NCBI GenBank assembly: GCA_003216535.1
Contig: QCIS01000004.1
Coordinates: forward strand, 62,001-126,000
Reading direction: 5' to 3'
DNA: 64,000 nucleotides
Source: Prochlorococcus sp. AG-402-N08
GTDB taxonomy: Bacteria > Cyanobacteriota > Cyanobacteriia > PCC-6307 > Cyanobiaceae
The position numbers and the translations under genes are program-made. Of this stretch, positions 62,071-64,000 are shown piece by piece (within the stretch, counting starts at the first letter, position 1; each line of letters starts with the position of its first letter). Under the pieces are notes generated by a model. The model saw nothing but the letters and a program-made list of their open reading frames with translations, searched no databases and had not been told where the DNA came from.

Positions 62071-62707
62071 GATTATCTTTCATAAGATTTTTGATTTTCC
62101 CTTTTTCCAGAATTAATATCCTAGATGGAATGCCCTCAAATAAGGAAGGTTCATGAGTAACAATAATAATAGTATTTTTATTTTTTAGATCAAGAATTAA
62201 ATTCTTCACATCATTTCTCATTGAATAATCTAATCCAGCAGTTGGTTCATCAAGTAAAAGAATTGAGGGGTTTCTAAGTAGCTGAACTGCTACAGCTAAC
62301 CTTCTTTGTTGTCCTCCACTTAGTTGTTCTGGTGGTTGAGTTAGATTAATTTTTTTCAAACCAACCTTATTTAGGACTATTTCTATATGTTTCTCTCTTA
62401 AAGATTTATGGCCTATTTTTAATTCTTTACCAATGGTAGTACCTATAAAGTATCTTTCAGGAAATTGGAATACTACTCCACAAAACCATCTTCTTTGTCT
62501 AGAAGATAAAATTTTATTCTTCCAAGTAATTTTTCCTTTTTGTGGATTTGTTAATCCGCTTATTATTTCGAGTAGTGTTGTTTTCCCAGAACCACTATTG
62601 CCGCAAATTAAAATGATTTCATTTTCATGAACTTTTAAATTTAGATCATCTATTATTTTTCTTTCACCAGTTTGAGGTTGATAAGATATTTGTTTTAAAT
62701 CAAGCAT
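62060..62707 (-). CDS. ABC transporter ATP-binding protein
   Basis: The protein has 215 residues: Walker [10 protein letters not shown] (~35-43), Q-loop [11 protein letters not shown], signature LSGGQQRR, Walker [13 protein letters not shown] and H-switch VTHE. The [11 protein letters not shown]-loop recalls the ECF-type and related cobalt/vitamin ATPases. The permease partner is not visible here. It is upstream of hslO on the same strand. Confidence 0.85.
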   Translation of the reverse strand: MLDLKQISYQPQTGERKIIDDLNLKVHENEIILICGNSGSGKTTLLEIISGLTNPQKGKITWKNKILSSRQRRWFCGVVFQFPERYFIGTTIGKELKIGHKSLREKHIEIVLNKVGLKKINLTQPPEQLSGGQQRRLAVAVQLLRNPSILLLDEPTAGLDYSMRNDVKNLILDLKNKNTIIIVTHEPSLFEGIPSRILILEKGKIKNLMKDNHEG

Positions 62708-62790
62708 TATTAATTAACTTATAGCTATGAATTTTAATCTAGTAATAACTTATTTATAATAGCTATAGATCTAAAAAGCTATTAGTCAAT

Positions 62791-63234
62791 ATGAATATTA
62801 TTTTTAGAGAAGTTGATCCTTTTAATTGCTGGATATGGATAAGGTTTTCAGAATCACCAACACAAGATGAAAAAAATTATTTAGATGGTGTTTTTGATAG
62901 TTGGTACGTTTTAGGAAGGTTAGGGGGATTTAATTCTGAAAATTTGCAAACTCATGAAGAGGGTTCCGATCTAAGTTGGATGTCCTACGATAATGACCAA
63001 AAAAACGCATCTCTCCCCGCATTAATGCATAATTTAGGCATTATGGAATATCAAAACCTTTGGGGAAGATGTTGGGTTGATTTTGGAACTTCAGACTCCC
63101 TTTCAATAGATATATTAATTAATTCTTTGAATGAGATATCAAATAATTATGTAAAAATTGAAGAGTTAATTATTGGTGGTGAAAATAATGATTGGGCTAT
63201 AGAAGAACATGAAGATTTAGTTTTTAAAGATTAA
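62791..63234 (+). CDS. DUF3531-family protein
   Basis: The protein has 147 residues and matches the cyanobacterial/chloroplast DUF3531 pattern: REVDPFNCWIWIRFSESPT, DSWYVLGRLGGFNSENLQ, GSDLSWMSYD and WGRCWVDFGTSD. It is soluble and of unknown function. It is 9 bp before rsmE on the same strand. Confidence 0.82.
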   Translation: MNIIFREVDPFNCWIWIRFSESPTQDEKNYLDGVFDSWYVLGRLGGFNSENLQTHEEGSDLSWMSYDNDQKNASLPALMHNLGIMEYQNLWGRCWVDFGTSDSLSIDILINSLNEISNNYVKIEELIIGGENNDWAIEEHEDLVFKD

Positions 63235-63243
63235 GTGTTTTAG

Positions 63244-64000
63244 ATGGAAGACTTAACAAGATTAATTATTTCCCATGAAAGAATTGAAAATATTAAGAAC
63301 AATAATATAGAACTGACTAAAGAAGAGGCTCATTACATAAATAAAGTAATGAGGATAAAAAATGGTAAAGAAATTTTTATTGCTAACGGAGAGGGTTCAT
63401 TATGGAAAGCTATAAAAGTTAAAAATGATTTTTTAGAAATATGTCAATTTCAAAAACCTTACTTATTTCAAAAACAAGAAATTTACTTATTAGGAATAGC
63501 TGTTGTTATACCAAAAAGTGGTTTTGAGGATATTTTAAAAATGTGTACTGAAATTGGAATTGATTTTATACAACCATTATTTTCAGAAAGACAGGTAAAC
63601 AAAAATTTAAATTATACGAGAAAACTTTTGAGATGGAATTCAATTATCAAAGAAGCAGTTGAGCAAAGTGAGAGATTATGGAAACCATCTATTTTAAATG
63701 GTATGAATATTATTGAATGGCTAAAAATTAGAGATAATCAAGAAAGAGTTTCAATTTCTATAACTAGAGAAGATACTCCTTATGACTTAAATCAATGGTT
63801 AAGAATACATCAAGAATTTTTAAATAAAAAAGGAGGTATTTTTTGGAATGTAATTGGCCCTGAAGGAGGTTGGTCCCCTAAAGAAATTGAATTTTTTAAT
63901 AAAAATAATATAGCCTTTGTTAAACTCTCTGATACTATCTTGAGAACTTCAACAGCTAGTATTAATGCATCATCAATTCTAAATCAGTGGAGAATTGATT
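63244..64000 (+). CDS. rsmE: 16S rRNA (uracil-1498-N3)-methyltransferase, 3' end outside window
   Basis: The frame from ATG 63244 runs open to the end of the window (252 residues seen). It has an N-terminal PUA-like domain (LTRLIISHERIENIKNNN, HYINKVMRIKNG) and then the SPOUT knot: IAVVIPKSGFEDILKMCTEIG, SERQVNKN, WNVIGPEGGWSPKEIEFF with GPEGGW, and the FVKLSDTILRTSTASINASSI end, where the chain passes through the knot. Only the last few residues are missing. Confidence 0.93.
   Translation, partial: MEDLTRLIISHERIENIKNNNIELTKEEAHYINKVMRIKNGKEIFIANGEGSLWKAIKVKNDFLEICQFQKPYLFQKQEIYLLGIAVVIPKSGFEDILKMCTEIGIDFIQPLFSERQVNKNLNYTRKLLRWNSIIKEAVEQSERLWKPSILNGMNIIEWLKIRDNQERVSISITREDTPYDLNQWLRIHQEFLNKKGGIFWNVIGPEGGWSPKEIEFFNKNNIAFVKLSDTILRTSTASINASSILNQWRID

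Overview
The window is very AT-rich, gene-dense cyanobacterial DNA. It looks like a picocyanobacterium of the Prochlorococcus high-light type. Supporting signs are the low GC, short intergenic gaps, frequent TTG/GTG starts, an AdoCbl-dependent (class II) ribonucleotide reductase, CPP1-like, Tic20-like, DUF3531, DUF2811 and DUF3303 proteins, and a 33-codon DUF4278-type peptide. This assignment is inference from gene content; there is no rRNA or marker gene that fixes the species.

Layout. 1-11 kb is mostly conserved metabolism: an O-acetylhomoserine sulfhydrylase/MetA pair, a SulP transporter, an FAD-linked oxidase, the cobaltochelatase CbiX, a GMC oxidoreductase, a pentapeptide-repeat protein, a ribbon-helix-helix gene with an 11-bp-spaced operator-like array, glyoxalase I and a Tic20-like protein. 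12.8-15.4 kb is an integration hot spot around one intact tRNA-Ser(UGA): a 3' fragment of the same tRNA lies on one side and a 5' fragment on the other. Small accessory genes and repeated 11-bp-spaced motifs lie between them.

15.8-40.9 kb is accessory or flexible: a 756-residue protein with an Erv/ALR-like thiol oxidase domain, an aquaporin and a MscS channel; a carbohydrate block (GH13 amylase, GlgX, an epimerase-STAS fusion, a tandem beta-sandwich protein); an apparent operon of DJ-1/PfpI, ThDP decarboxylase, two NTF2-like proteins and a VOC protein; then a ZIP transporter, a double NTF2-like protein, a second GMC oxidoreductase, another SnoaL-like protein and an OprB-type porin. 41.0-48.1 kb is an ion-transport block: a compact seven-gene Mrp-type antiporter operon running directly into a K+ channel gene, followed by a solute-binding protein and a DAACS symporter.

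48.1-55.5 kb is a sparse region of small genes, dispersed repeats, a frameshifted secreted micropeptide, a second OprB-type porin and a structured leader upstream of the DUF4278 peptide. From 55.6 kb the window returns to core genes: nrdJ, a methyltransferase, prfC, CPP1-like, hslO, an ABC ATPase, DUF3531 and a truncated rsmE.

The observations I rate highest are (i) the tRNA-Ser hot spot with split copies; (ii) the bacterial Erv/ALR-like protein; (iii) a ~43-bp hairpin repeat placed directly after small genes at two loci 36 kb apart, in a cassette-like arrangement; (iv) the structured leader of the DUF4278 peptide; (v) the operator-like array before the RHH gene; (vi) the epimerase-STAS fusion; and (vii) the decarboxylase/NTF2/VOC operon. 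All functional statements rest on reading the sequence and on family knowledge; no search was run.
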